Source: Solanum dulcamara (taxonomy: Eukaryota > Streptophyta > Magnoliopsida > Solanales > Solanaceae). From it: a stretch of DNA of 64,000 nt. The position numbers and the translations under genes were made by a program. Positions within the stretch are counted from its first letter, which is position 1. Every line of letters begins with the position of its first letter. The notes under the pieces are model-generated. The model saw only the letters and a list, made by a program, of their open reading frames with translations, was not told the origin of the DNA and searched no databases. Shown one piece after another: positions 31,552 to 42,733 of this stretch. Where the stretch lies: positions 54,955,001-55,019,000 of the forward strand of contig NC_077243.1 of NCBI RefSeq assembly GCF_947179165.1, written 5' to 3'.

Positions 31552-34500
31552 TGTCAGGACCCGATTTCTTAAGTCATGATGGCACCTACTATATCCTACC
31601 AGTAGATAAGCCTAACCTATAGCTCGGAGTCAGAGACAATGGGATATCACACTAAAGCAAAGAACATGAAAGATAATAATAATAATAACAAATATGAGAA
31701 ATAAAGAGAATCAAATCAATACAAAAATACACCCCTAAGGCCTGGTATCAGTCGGTGGTCGAGCTCCTAGTCAAAATAAGAGTACAACCTTCTACATAAC
31801 ATGATATGAGTATAGACTGTCTCTATAAACAAAATAAAGCCTAGTTATATCCAATATTAAGGGATATAGGCAACTTTGAATGTCAAAAGCTCATCTGGTC
31901 TCTGAATCCCAAGAGCTGCTCCACACAATATCCAAATCAGCAATAATGACCCATACTATGATCTCCAAGGTGTAGATGTGTAGTATGAGTACCAATATGT
32001 GGTACTTAGTAGTAATAGGTCGACTGAGCTCCGAAGATAAAATAAGCACAATAGGTATATAAGACAAGAGCATATATCACAAATAATAACGAAACAATAG
32101 GAAACTCATAATAAGAAACAAGCTTACAGTACCAAAAGAGAGTAAAGAATATAGGTAAAACAAGTAAGATGTGAACCTAGATGTGCTAGCCCATTAACCT
32201 ATACACGACTAAACTCTGCTAAAGGAGATAACTAGCCAACGATATACTAATAGAAGTAACCACAACCAGCACATAAGAGCTAAAAAGACTATCATAAAAT
32301 AAATCCTGCATAAAATAGTCAACTAGCAAGGAACAAGGGAAGTACCTACCTTTAAATAAAAGAACCACCCTCCATACTACCACAAGTACAAAAAGTAGTC
32401 AACTAAGACCTTACTGATCCTTAATATGCAAAGAAGATACAAAATCACAAACTAAACCCATACAGCGCCCCCCATAAGACCAACAGGTACATACCACAAC
32501 CAATTATGTCAGTGATAGAAAATGCATATGAATAAGAGTAATGCAACAAGACTAGTAATGCCATAGTACCAAGATATATATACCTACCCCTCAGTCCCAA
32601 CCAAAGAAGTAGGACCTATATTGCACCTCCCTCTACCTGTTCAATAGGTTACATATTCAGAGGAATTTGTGGGGGACTTTAGAGTGTCCATATATGCCTA
32701 TTTGGTTCGGATCCAAGACTTTTCGCTCTGTTAGTGTGACTGGATATCATTAGTATGAACCATCATCAATATAAACAAATAACATGGAATAGGTCAGCTT
32801 TTTCCTCGACTAGTCAAGTAAAAAGGGGAGCACATCCTAGATACTTCTAATAGTTCCAAGTAGAAAAGAAGCACATCCTCAATGCATCAAAAATATCCAT
32901 AATCAATTTATCAAAAAGATCCAGGCGGTACGACTCCAATCAAAAGATAAGTTTAGTAGTAAAATGGGAAACAACCCTATTTTCATTGAAAAATAATGGT
33001 AAAACCAATGCATGCCTAGGATCGTATCACAAAATAGGTGTATATGAGCAACTAATACAATGCATTCCATCACCAGCATCCAAGTAACTCAAGTAAATAG
33101 CAACACCATATACACAGCAAGTACCTCACTCCTAAAGTACAAAAACTGACCTGGAATCCAGTTAATCCTCGATCAAGGCCTCAGGCCCAAAATACTCCAA
33201 CAATCTCACAACAGTAGCATAAAAAGGGATATATCAACTCAGGCAATGGAAGGAATTTCAAAGAGTCAACAAATAAAGGAGTAACTTAAAGAACCTCAAT
33301 AACTACCTAAAGGTAACATTTAAGGACTAAAACACTGCTAACTCCATCCTATAGCAATAATATACATCGAAGGATCCAAGATCTAATCATAAGGTAAGGA
33401 TCTTATCACAATCATAGGCCTAAGCAGGGCCAAACCTCACAAGCCCCAATATAACCTCACAATCCCGACTCTAGCTAAGGGCAAAAAATAAAAGAATTAC
33501 TCACCGGAGGCAACTATACTTGCATGAATCATCAAAACTTGACCAAAGGTACTAATCGTATCGGGTTCTATAAAGCATCAACTATCAACTCCAAGGGAAT
33601 TCTAACAACTCTAGACTAAGGCATAAAAAGGGATTACCAATCAAAACTAAGGATTTCCCAATACTAACTATCCCAAAGCTCAAATGGAAATCAAGAAATA
33701 TGAATAAGGAAAGTAAATCCAAAACCAACCACATACAATCTTAACTCACATGCAAAATATGCTAAATAATATCTTATGAAGTACAATCTAAAACAAGTAG
33801 ATAGTAGCCTACCTCAAAGTCGAGCACGCGTGCTCTAAAGTCCACGATTACATAGATTTTCTTCTCGAACCACCACCAATTTTGTACCACACTATCAAAA
33901 TATTAATCACCTTGTTAACACGCATGTTTTGACAAAAAAAATCACACTTTTTGGAGACGAACTAAAAATTGGATGTAAAATAGGATTATGGGACCCACAC
34001 CAAGAATCCTAAAATTGACTCCATGAAAAGGTTTGAAAAAACTTATTGAGATTGTATCCCAAAATGAGATAATTTGATGCTCAAAAATGAGGGAAAATAG
34101 CTCATGCAATAAAATGGCCATTAAAGCTTTAAAGGAAGAAAGTAAAGCATCTAAGCTCATAGAATTACCTTATACAGAGGGTACCCAACAGTCCCCCAAT
34201 CACTCCAATACGTACCCACAAACCTCCCGAACACGCTGGGCTTTGAATCACCTAAAATGGAGCTCTAAAACTCAAGATATGGGGTTTTGAAATTTTGGGA
34301 AGAAGATGAAAATGGGTTTGGTCTTTATTTAAAGAGACCAATGAAAATGTTATCCACAAACGTGGTGGAGGAGCTCCACGAATGCGAAATACAACCCCCC
34401 AGTACTCCAAGAATGTCACCTTTATCCCACAAACGTGAAGGGAAAATAGCCCTGCACCAGATACTTTGCTACAACATCAATTTTGGCAAAGTCTAAAACC

Positions 34501-35244
34501 TCCAGCGAGGTGCTCAAATTCATTCGGAATCCCATGTGTGCAAATAGACTATGCTACTCCACCAAATTTGATGTTTTAAACTCAATGGCATGGTCAAAAT
34601 TTCCATCTAAGGTCATTTCAACAAAGAGTGGGTCCCACACTCAAGCACTATTTTTCCAATTCTACAAGAAGGCTCGAGATGAGACTAAAATCCTTGGGAA
34701 TCTTACATAGGGTCATTTTATACCAAATTCAACATTCCGGAATTAATCGTGCTGATAATATTTCAATCTGAGCATGTCTTATAAGAATGTTGACTAAAAT
34801 CAAACTTAGGATAAAGCTTAAAGGCTTAAATGCCTAATGGCTTAAACTCACACCAAAAGTATCGAAACTTAAGTCAAACATATTACTAGCCTAAAATGAA
34901 TATTTTGGAGTTGATAAAACTGTCAGAATTCCATTCTGAAGTCATTTTTCCTGGATTTTTGACCAAAGTCAATCATTCAAACTACAAGAGCTCCAAAATA
35001 GGAAAACGGTCATAAAATCCAAATGAACGGCCAGGTGACTGAACTGTCAGTACCAGCAAGTCATAAATGATTTTTCTTTTGTGGGTCGAGCGAGTTTGGA
35101 AAGAACTTTCCCTATTGGCTTTGTATGAAGAATCCTATCTGTCTATCTTGTGCCAGCAAGTCATAAATGACTTGGGTCGCTACAAGAAAGCTCTAAATGC
35201 TGAAAAGATTAGAAAAATAAAAATGACCTCGGAGGGTCATTACA
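31552..35244 (-). repeat. Element X 5' LTR, about 3.7 kb
   Basis: On the - strand it starts TGTAATGACCCTCC at 35244 and ends CCTGACA at 31552, followed by an initiator-Met-like primer site. It is unusually long for an LTR. It is non-coding, the listed short frames (34087-34710, 35067-35324) being chance. An 82-bp insertion sits at 35071-35152. The right flank CATGT (35245-35249) belongs to element V's LTR. Confidence 0.8.
35071..35152. other. 82-bp insertion flanked by an 18-bp direct duplication
   Basis: CCAGCAAGTCATAAATGA occurs at 35053-35070 and again, identical, at 35153-35170. The 82 bp between are absent from the homologous sites at about 25685 and 26520. Composition is ordinary and the inserted text has no terminal inverted repeats or poly(A). 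This is what break repair with captured filler DNA and a target duplication would leave. The source of the filler is unknown. Confidence 0.85.
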
Positions 35245-36733
35245 CATGTAGTTTGGGACTAGGGTTGCTACTAGAGACTTTCTTACCAAGTATCCACCAC
35301 AAAGTCCTCTCGGTGCTTACTTAATCCTAATGAAATTAGTAAATCATTTATCGTTCATATCATTTGGAAAGACAAATATAAATATCAATCCACATCACAA
35401 AATATATCATAAAAATAGCTCCTTAAAAAATATGATCATAACATAATTCATATAGACATTTACCTTTTAAAACATTTAAATCATGATTCTATCATATTGT
35501 GAGAAAACCTTTCACAATTCATTGATACATACTTGACAATATTCTTAAAAAATTATTCGTCATATTCATAAAACATACATAAATCCTTCATCAAATCATA
35601 ATCATAATTCATAGCTCAAAGGTAAAAATCATGGCACAATGCATGAGTCCTTCTAAAATTAATTTAAAATAATGTATTATAGTAAATTCATGCATAACAT
35701 AGTGAATAACATTAATTGAAATCAACTGAGAAAGACCCATGAAGATTTGATGTGAAACCCTCATTGAATTGGGTGAAATTAAACTTGGAGAATTGAGATC
35801 TTTTATGACCCAGTGGATGAAAGGAATCCATTAGTGAATTCCCACATACCTTTAAAATCAAAGACCTAAATACAATTTAGATTGGGAGAGTTTAAACCTT
35901 AAAGAACCTTAAAACCCTAGGTTGACTTGAGTAGGAAGATAACCCCCTTTGGGAGAGAATTCTAGAGAGTGGATTTTTGTATGAAGTAGTTTGAGAGGGA
36001 AAGATGTAAATTTGAAGGATTTAGGTACTTATAAATTTAGCAAAATACCCCAAAATGACCTAGCTTGGGTATTAATAGGATAATAAATATCCACGATACC
36101 CTTCATTAAGCTTTCTCGTAAATACCTACAAACGGGGACCTACGGATCGTAGTTCATAGAATAGGTCATACAAAGGGTTCATAGAAACCCTAGTCCTAAA
36201 GTAGCCCAACTCCTACGACCCATATCCTACGAGTCGTAGGTACTCTTATAGACCATAGGTCACTTTCATAGAACTTAGGTTCCCAAAATAGTAGCTACTA
36301 GAAATTTCACATTGGACTTACAAAAAAAGGTTTACGAATTGTCGAAAGGTTTATGGGTCATAGACCGTAGTCATCAAAAGGTTTTATACATAGTCAGGGC
36401 CTTCCTACGACCCTTCCTATAAATGTAGAACCCTATACGGTCTTTAGGTCCACTCTTCCTACCAACATTTCTAATATCCCAAATACTCAGTCTATGAACT
36501 TCTTCTATAGGTCGTACCTATAGATCGTAGGAACATTTATGATTCATAGGAACCCCTCATAGAGTGAGTTAACACTTAGAAAAAACTCAAACCCTCAGTA
36601 CCCTTCCTATAAGACCTTCCAATAGTCCGTAGGACTTTCTACAATATGTAGGTCAACTTGTGGGAACTAGAACTAGCAACTCTTCTGCAACATTACATTT
36701 TTATTTCGACCTTCCAACTTACGAAGTCTTACA
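35245..36733 (-). repeat. Element V 5' LTR, proximal part
   Basis: On the - strand the LTR starts TGTAAGACTTCGTAAGTTGG at 36733, similar to the Y LTR start (TGTAAGACCCCATAAGTTGG). It contains the familiar AGGTATGTGGG..TTCA block (about 35850) and AAGCACCGAGAGGACTTTG (about 35310), also present in Z's LTR at 57823. It stops at X. The piece 36120-36660 is dense in TCGTAGG/CCTACGA motifs. There is no gene. Confidence 0.7.
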
Positions 36734-36813
36734 CCATGACCATCTCATTCCTATGTTTGATATATTGACTTTGTAGGGACTACAAAGTACATATCATATT
36801 AGAGATAGATATT
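36734..36813. other. 80-bp spacer between two head-to-head LTRs, with hairpin
   Basis: The sequence lies between the start of V (36733, - strand) and the start of Z (36814, + strand). It holds a perfect 9-bp inverted repeat, ACTTTGTAG at 36768-36776 and CTACAAAGT at 36780-36788, with a three-base loop. This may be the only non-element DNA in the right half of the window. Confidence 0.5.
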
Positions 36814-37054
36814 TGTATAATACCCCAAAAGTTGAAATAACAGAAAACAAAGTTTAAAATGGGAAACCATGGAAATTATAGCTTTTTGGGCAACAGGTGG
36901 ACTTCACAAAGCCCTTCACAGGCCGTGAAGAGTACCATGGCTGTGAAGAGGCTGCGTGGTCTAGATCTGGAGCATTTAGAAATTGGGTGAAGGTTCCCGA
37001 AGGGTTCACGACTCATAGTTAATCCAACAGACCATAATCCCTTTCGTCAATTTG
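36814..37054 (+). repeat. Element Z 5' LTR, part 1
   Basis: Starts TGTATAATACCCC, an LTR start related to those nearby, and ends at the left edge of element Y. The remaining parts are 48732-49094 and 57266-58563. Joined in order they give about 1.9 kb, a normal LTR length for this family, followed by a primer site and gag-pol. The small hairpin-like CTTCACAGGCCGTGAAG lies at about 36923. No gene is present. Confidence 0.65.
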
Positions 37055-39301
37055 TGCAAGACCCCGTAAGTCGAAAAGTTGGAACCAAGGAGAAAAGTCT
37101 CAAAATTTCAAACCCATCCATGTGAATGAGTCCCTATACGACTCTTAGGTACTTCTACATCTCTTAAGTTTGGGTCTTAGAGCGACCCTTTGACAAGAAA
37201 ATTGGAGTTCCACTCAAGAGAGGTTCTACGACCTTCTAGGATGGGTCATCCTCAAGAAGATGGGTCGTAGAAACCCCTTGTAAGCTAAGTTCAGAGGCCA
37301 AGTTTCAAGGACCCCTTAGGTCCAAGTCTACGAACTTGCAGGACGGGTCGTAGAATCTCAAACGGGTCATAAAGACCAACCATCACAAAACTTCAGAGAC
37401 TTGAATTTTTGTCGATTATGGAGACCTGCAGGAGAGCCTAAAGAATGGTTCATTTCCTTGAGAAAGGGTCGTATACACCAGCCGTTCCTAAACTTCAGAG
37501 ACTATATTTAGGCTTTATTCTCATTCTTGTAAGACGGGTTGCTTACATGACCCATCGTTACGACGACAACCCATAGAAGGATCCTGTAGGGCTAATTTTC
37601 CAGATTTAATGAAGGGAAATTTTGTCTTCTCCAAAGTTTGATTCAATGAACCTAGATACTTTTATGGACAAGTTCAAAGTCCGAAAAACACTCTTCTCTT
37701 CAATATCCTCTCCTATTCAATTCATTCTCTCAAAACTTCCAAAGCAAAAAACTGATAAGGTCCCTCAAGGTTTCTCTCTAAATTCAAGTTAGGGTTTCCA
37801 ATTTCTTCAAGTCTCTTCCTCAACTCTTAGTGAATTCAAGCAAGGTATGTGAGTTTTCATCCATGGGTTATTCCACCCATGGAGCCCAAATATTTTCTCA
37901 ACTTCATATTTCAAATTCTAAATGGTGAATTCTTATGGGCTTTTACATGATGATTCCAAATGTATATATTATGCTATATTTGAAGTTTATTTACTTAAAT
38001 TAATATATATATTGACTCATGAACGATTTTGTTAGGGTTCTTATATGAGGGCTTGAAAGGTAGTTTTAAAATGTATATGGTGGATTATTTTAAGATGTTT
38101 TATATGATATATTTCCATCACTCTCATGCATTAAATGTATTTGAAAGTTATAAGAAATGAACCCACCTAGTCTTCTTATGTTCAAATGAAGTTGAATTGA
38201 AAGTTTTGACTCCAAATGAAAGTTTATGAAGTATATGCCTATGTTTAAGGGAGTTGTGAAATGATTGAACGGTGATGAAAAGAGTTTTTAGCTAAAGAAA
38301 GGATTTAATATGAAAGGATAATTCTCATATATTTGAATCAATTGAAATTTTTAATGAGCTATTCTACCGATGATGATTTGATATCTAAAGTTATACAAGA
38401 CTTATGTTATTATGATATTTAAATATTATTTCATAGGATTGACCTAGCACCGAATATAGCATGTAGATGGAGACTCGACCTAAGGGGTCCTTAAGTAAAG
38501 TCTCATGTTGCATTAACTATGCGCCAACATTGGATCCCTTGTAAGCTATTTAGGCTAGTGGATACACATTAGCCCTTAAAGTCAAAGTGAAAAAAAATGA
38601 TTAAAGTTGACAGAGTTCTACCCGGCAAGTAGTCTCCCCGTGCCAACATAGGGGTTATGTTGGATTCCATGTAATAACTCGCATGGTCTTAAATATCGGT
38701 TAAGGTTGCTTCCCACAAAATTATTGTTTTAAGGATTCATATGATGATTTCTCATGCATGCATTCACTTATGCATATTGCCTATATATGTTTCTCTTTTA
38801 TGTTCTTCATTTCACAACACACTCACATTTTTAGTGCATTCAAAGTACTAATGCATACTTTTGCCTACATGATATCACCATGTAGGGATTGGTGTCGCTC
38901 CACACTCTCCTCCTTATGGTTAAGTTGAGCGTTGAAGGCTACCACTTTGATGAGGTTCCATGTTCCGAGAATGATACTCTTCTCTTATGTAGTTTATATT
39001 ATGTTTAGACACTTAAATTAAGTTTGGTATTTTGACTTAATCTTGAGGTTAAGCTAGGGACATATCTTAGCTCCCCCCAAGTCTTAATGTAGAAGGTATT
39101 GTTGGATATAGTAATGGATTTTATGTTGTCTTTGACTCTTATTAATGTGAATCCCCTTAGTCCCCATATCCCTTATATTTCTACTTGGTGTGTTTATCAT
39201 TACCCATGAGATGCTTAATGAATGCTAAGAGGCTTGGGTGAGGTACCTCTGAGTGTCTCACTCGTTGTGTCACATCTAGGCCCTAGGCTGGGGTCGTAAA
39301 A
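37055..39301 (+). repeat. Element Y 5' LTR
   Basis: Starts TGCAAGACCCCGTAAG (TG at 37055) and is colinear with 46479-48731 over its whole length. It ends GGGTCGTAAAA before the primer site. The first third (37140-37570) is dense in GGGTCGTAGA-like motifs, and the middle is AT-rich. GCAAGGTATGTGAGTTTTCATCCATGG near 37840 is the conserved mid-LTR block. There is no coding content. Confidence 0.88.
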
Positions 39302-39303
39302 CT

Positions 39304-39315
39304 TGGTATCAGAGC
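39304..39315 (+). promoter_or_regulatory. Primer binding site, initiator Met tRNA
   Basis: TGGTATCAGAGC, complementary to the 3' end of initiator methionine tRNA, two bases after the 5' LTR. It is a perfect match to the standard site and primes minus-strand DNA synthesis. Confidence 0.9.
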
Positions 39316-39519
39316 ATGAGGTTTTGAAATGTTCCTCAGAGTCTAACATACCACGTTAAATAGGGTTTTGTTCATGGTATTAAAGTGTGCCACTACTATG
39401 AATGGGAGATTATAGGATATTTAGGTAGGTCCTCACTTCTTTCAATTCATATCGTGCCCTAGAGTGTCCTAAGTTTTCCTCTAACTAACAACCGATTTTA
39501 TGTTCTTTAGGTAATTCCT

Positions 39520-40686
39520 AATGGAAGAGAACCTCCAAGAGCAAGGGTTGACGATAAGGACCAAGCTCCTCCAATTTTGGATATCCCACATCATGAGGAA
39601 AGGGTAACTCATGATGAGTTCTGCAATATCATCGCATTATTCTCTTAAGTTGTTGCCCACCAAGGAAATCAAGGTTTCCCTCCTCCTCAAGTGTAAAATC
39701 TGGCCTCTTAAATTTGGGACTTTCAAAGGATGAATTCTCTCGAGTTCAATTATTCTAAACTAGATGAGGACCCTATGGAGTTCATTGATAAGGTGTACCA
39801 AATCGTGAAAATCATGGGTGTTCCACCAAATGAAAAGGCCAAGCTAGTATCCTATTAACTCAAAGGTGTGGCTCGAGTGTGTTACGAAAAATGGGTTGTT
39901 GAGAGGGATATGGAAATGGGGCTGATAGGATGGGAAGAGTTCAAAGGTGCTTTCCTAGATCGTTTTTTTCCATTAGAGTTAAGGGAGGCCAAAATCCAAG
40001 AGTTCATCAACCTCCGTCAAGGAAGTATGACTGTGGGGAAATATGCCCTCAAGTTCACAAAATTATCCAAGTATGCTCCCTTTATGGTCTCTGACCCGCG
40101 AGCAATGATAAGTAAGCTTATTTCCAATGTTTTGAGCATGGTGTATAAGGAATGAAAAATGACCATGTTAGTCAAGGAAATGGACATCTCCCAGTTGATC
40201 ATTTATGCCAAACAAATCAAAGAAGAGAAGTTAACGGAAAGGTCTAGAGGTTTCAAAAAGGCTAGAGTGGATGGTGGAGTGTTTAACCTTCAAAGGTCCG
40301 ATCATGGTAGCAATAGAAAATGCCAAAATAGTCAATGGTTCATAGGAAAAGGTTCCACTAATACTCATCCTCCCAAGTTCAATAAGGATAAGGGTCCTAA
40401 TCAAATGGTCCCAAGAGACAATGTTGGCACCCAAGTTTTTCCCCTATGTAAAAAGTGTGAAAGGACCCACAAGGGAGAGTGCTTGGCTGTCTCAAATGTG
40501 TGCTTCAAATGTGGCAAGCCAGGTTACCATGCTAAGGATTGTAGAGGTGGTGGTGGTAATAGGCCTCAAGGCCAAGTTGCTCATAGCCAACAAGTTCAAG
40601 GAGGTGGCCAATGCACCAGCCTTTCTATGTATTACATGGGAGGCAAGAGGTTGAGGAAGCACCAAATGTTGTTACCGGTATGTTAA
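39520..40686 (+). pseudogene. Element Y gag with two zinc-binding motifs
   Basis: The start is near 39520 (MEENLQEQG or an upstream in-frame start). Frames 39868-40155 and 40159-40686 carry the retrotransposon gag core (WEEFKGAFLDRFFPLELREAK, FINLRQGSMTVGKYALKF) and, after a short stop, the nucleocapsid: CKKCERTHKGEC and then CFKCGKPGYHAKDC at 40501-40542. In the second the His is one residue late (C-x2-C-x5-H-x3-C). After about 40605 the frame goes wrong and the protease continues in another frame. Gag forms the particle. At least four stops break the N-terminal half. Confidence 0.82.
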
Positions 40687-41051
40687 GGATTTTTACTTTT
40701 GATGTATATTCATTATTGGACCTGGGTGCAAACTTGTCATTTGTTACTACATTCTTAGCTAATAGGTTTGATTTATTGCCCAAAATATTAGTAGAGCCTT
40801 ATTTGGTGTCTACCCTCGTGGTTGAGTCGGTTGTGGCTAGGAAGGTCTATAGGGGTTGTCCTATGTCCCTTTTGCATAAAGTCATTCCTTGTGATCTTAT
40901 AGAACTTGACATGGTATATTTTGATGTCATCCTTGGGATAGATTGGTTGCATACATCTTATGCTTCCATAGATTGTAGGACTTGTCGAGTTAAATTTTCA
41001 TTCCCAAATGAGTCCATTTTTTTGAATGGGAGGGTCATGATTCAGTGGTGA
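40611..41051 (+). pseudogene. Element Y aspartic protease
   Basis: The frame reads FYVLHGRQEVEEAPNVVTGM, then FDVYSLLDLGANLSFVT: the active-site loop has D-L-G-A where D-P-G-A or D-S-G-A is expected. The block VYFDVILGIDWLHTSYASIDC follows. The overlap with the gag frame at 40611-40686 is due to a frameshift, not programmed overlap as far as I can tell. Confidence 0.83.
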
Positions 41052-41059
41052 AGGGTAGA

Positions 41060-42130
41060 TTTATTTCTTGTCTCAAGGCTCAAAAATTGATTTCTAAGGG
41101 TTTTATTAACCACATAGTGAGATTTAGGGATGTTGACTGCGAAAGTCCTCCTCTTGAGTTGGTCCCCATAGTCAATAAGTTTCCCAATGTCTTTTCCAAT
41201 GTCTTTCCCTAAAGAGAAGTTGATTTTGGTATCGATCTCCTTTCCGATACCTAACCTATCTCTATTCCTCTTTATCGAATGGCCCCAGGGGAATTGAATA
41301 AATAGAAGGAACAATTAAAGGATTTGTTAGAAAATGGGTTCATAAGGCTAAGTATTTCACCGTGGGTGCCCCCGTTCTATTTGTAAGAAAGAAGGTTGAG
41401 TCACTTCAAATGTGCATAGACTACCGGCAATTGAATAAGGTGACTATTAAGAACAAGTATTCACTTTCTAGGATAGATGACTTGTTTGATCAACTATAAG
41501 AGGCGAGTCACTTCTCCAAGACTGACCTTCGGTCTGGCTATCACCAACTAAGGGTGAGGGAGTGTGACATTTCCAAGATGGCTTTACGAATAAGGTATGG
41601 TCACTTTGAGTTTGTGGTAATGAGTTTTGGGTTGACGAATGCACCGGCGGTGTTCATGGACCTAAGGAATAAGATGTTCAAACCCTACCTTGATACCTTT
41701 TTTATGGTTTTCATTGATGATATTTTGATCTACTATCGGAGTGAGGAAGAAAATAAGGACCATTTGAGGGTTCTGCTCCAAACATTAAGGGATAAGCAGT
41801 TGTTTGCAAAATTTAGAAAGTGTGAGTTTTTGTTGAAGGAGGTGGCCTTTCTTGGTCACATAGTGTCCGGTGAAGGGATTAAAGTTGATCCTAAGAAAAT
41901 GGAGTCGGTCAAGAATTGGTCTAGACCATTGTCTCCTTCAGATATTAGGAGCTTCTTAGGTCTAGCCGGTTACTATAGAAGATTCGTTGAAGGGTTTTCT
42001 TCCATCTCATCTCCTATTACAAAGTTGACTCAAAAGAAGGAAAACTTCATATGGATGGATGAGTGTGAAAGGAGTTTCCAAACCTTGAAAGATCGACTTA
42101 CCTCTGCTCTTATTTTGACTCTGCCGAAAA
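41060..42130 (+). pseudogene. Element Y reverse transcriptase
   Basis: Motifs in order: [18 protein letters not shown] (41415), [13 protein letters not shown] (41516; K-T-D-L with Asp retained), [31 protein letters not shown] (catalytic loop), [17 protein letters not shown] and [15 protein letters not shown]. The region 41060-41550 is broken by stops and frame changes; the rest is open within the frame 41554-42204. The motif sequence is typical of plant gypsy elements and copies genomic RNA into DNA. Confidence 0.88.
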
Positions 42131-42733
42131 GATTAGAAGGCTTTGTGGTTTATTGTGATGATTTGAAGATTGGTTTGGGTTGTGTCTTAATGCAAAATGG
42201 TTAGGTCATAGCATATGCTTCTATGCAATTGAAAGTGCATGATCATAACTACCCTACCCATCATCTTGAGTTGGCAGCCGTGGTTTTTGCTTTGAAAATT
42301 TGGCGGTACTACCTCTATGGAGTACATGTATATGTGTATACCGATCATAAAGCCTTCAATATGTGTTCACCCAAAAAGACCTTAATCTAAGACAAAGAAG
42401 GTGGCTAGAACTCCTCAAGGACTATGACATGAGTGTGCATTATCATCCGGTTAAAGCCAATGTGGTTGCCGATGCACTTAGTAGAGTGTCTATGGAGAGT
42501 GTGGCCCATGTGGATAAAGGAAAAAGGGAGTTGGTGAAAGATGTTCACCGATTGTCTAGACTAGGAGTGAAGTTGCGCGGTACCGATGATGGTGGTGTGG
42601 TTGCCCAAAATGGGTCTGAATCCTCTTTAGTAGTGAATGTCAAGCCGAAACAAGACCTCGACCCGACACTTGTCGATTTAAAGAAGTTGGTGAAGGAAAA
42701 AAAGGTAGAGGACTTTTCACTAGGGGAGATAGG
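42131..42733 (+). pseudogene. Element Y RNase H and linker
   Basis: [19 protein letters not shown] (first Asp; CDD where CDA is normal) ends in a stop at 42202-42204. [21 protein letters not shown] and VYTDHKAF follow in the same frame. A one-base frameshift near 42360 moves the rest ([37 protein letters not shown]) into the frame 42363-42773, which then runs as the variable linker toward integrase. It would degrade the RNA strand. Confidence 0.85.

Larger units (their letters stand above)
28672..32260. repeat. Tandem duplication of about 1.79 kb (LTR end plus gag)
   Basis: 28672-30466 and 30470-32260 are colinear: each runs from the gag 3' part (CCCTCGGGGAA.ATCCCTAGTTGACTGTATC) through the zinc knuckle, gag start, primer site and LTR end to an internal LTR point (CTAGCCAACGA). 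The junction joins LTR interior (30466) directly to gag (about 30470). The copies differ by many substitutions and by a microsatellite at 29873-29917, so the event is old. Confidence 0.88.

Noticed and set aside
35067..35324. 85-codon frame including the 82-bp filler, possibly organellar
   Set aside because: The filler text did not match any plastid or mitochondrial gene I could recall with confidence, so no source is claimed.
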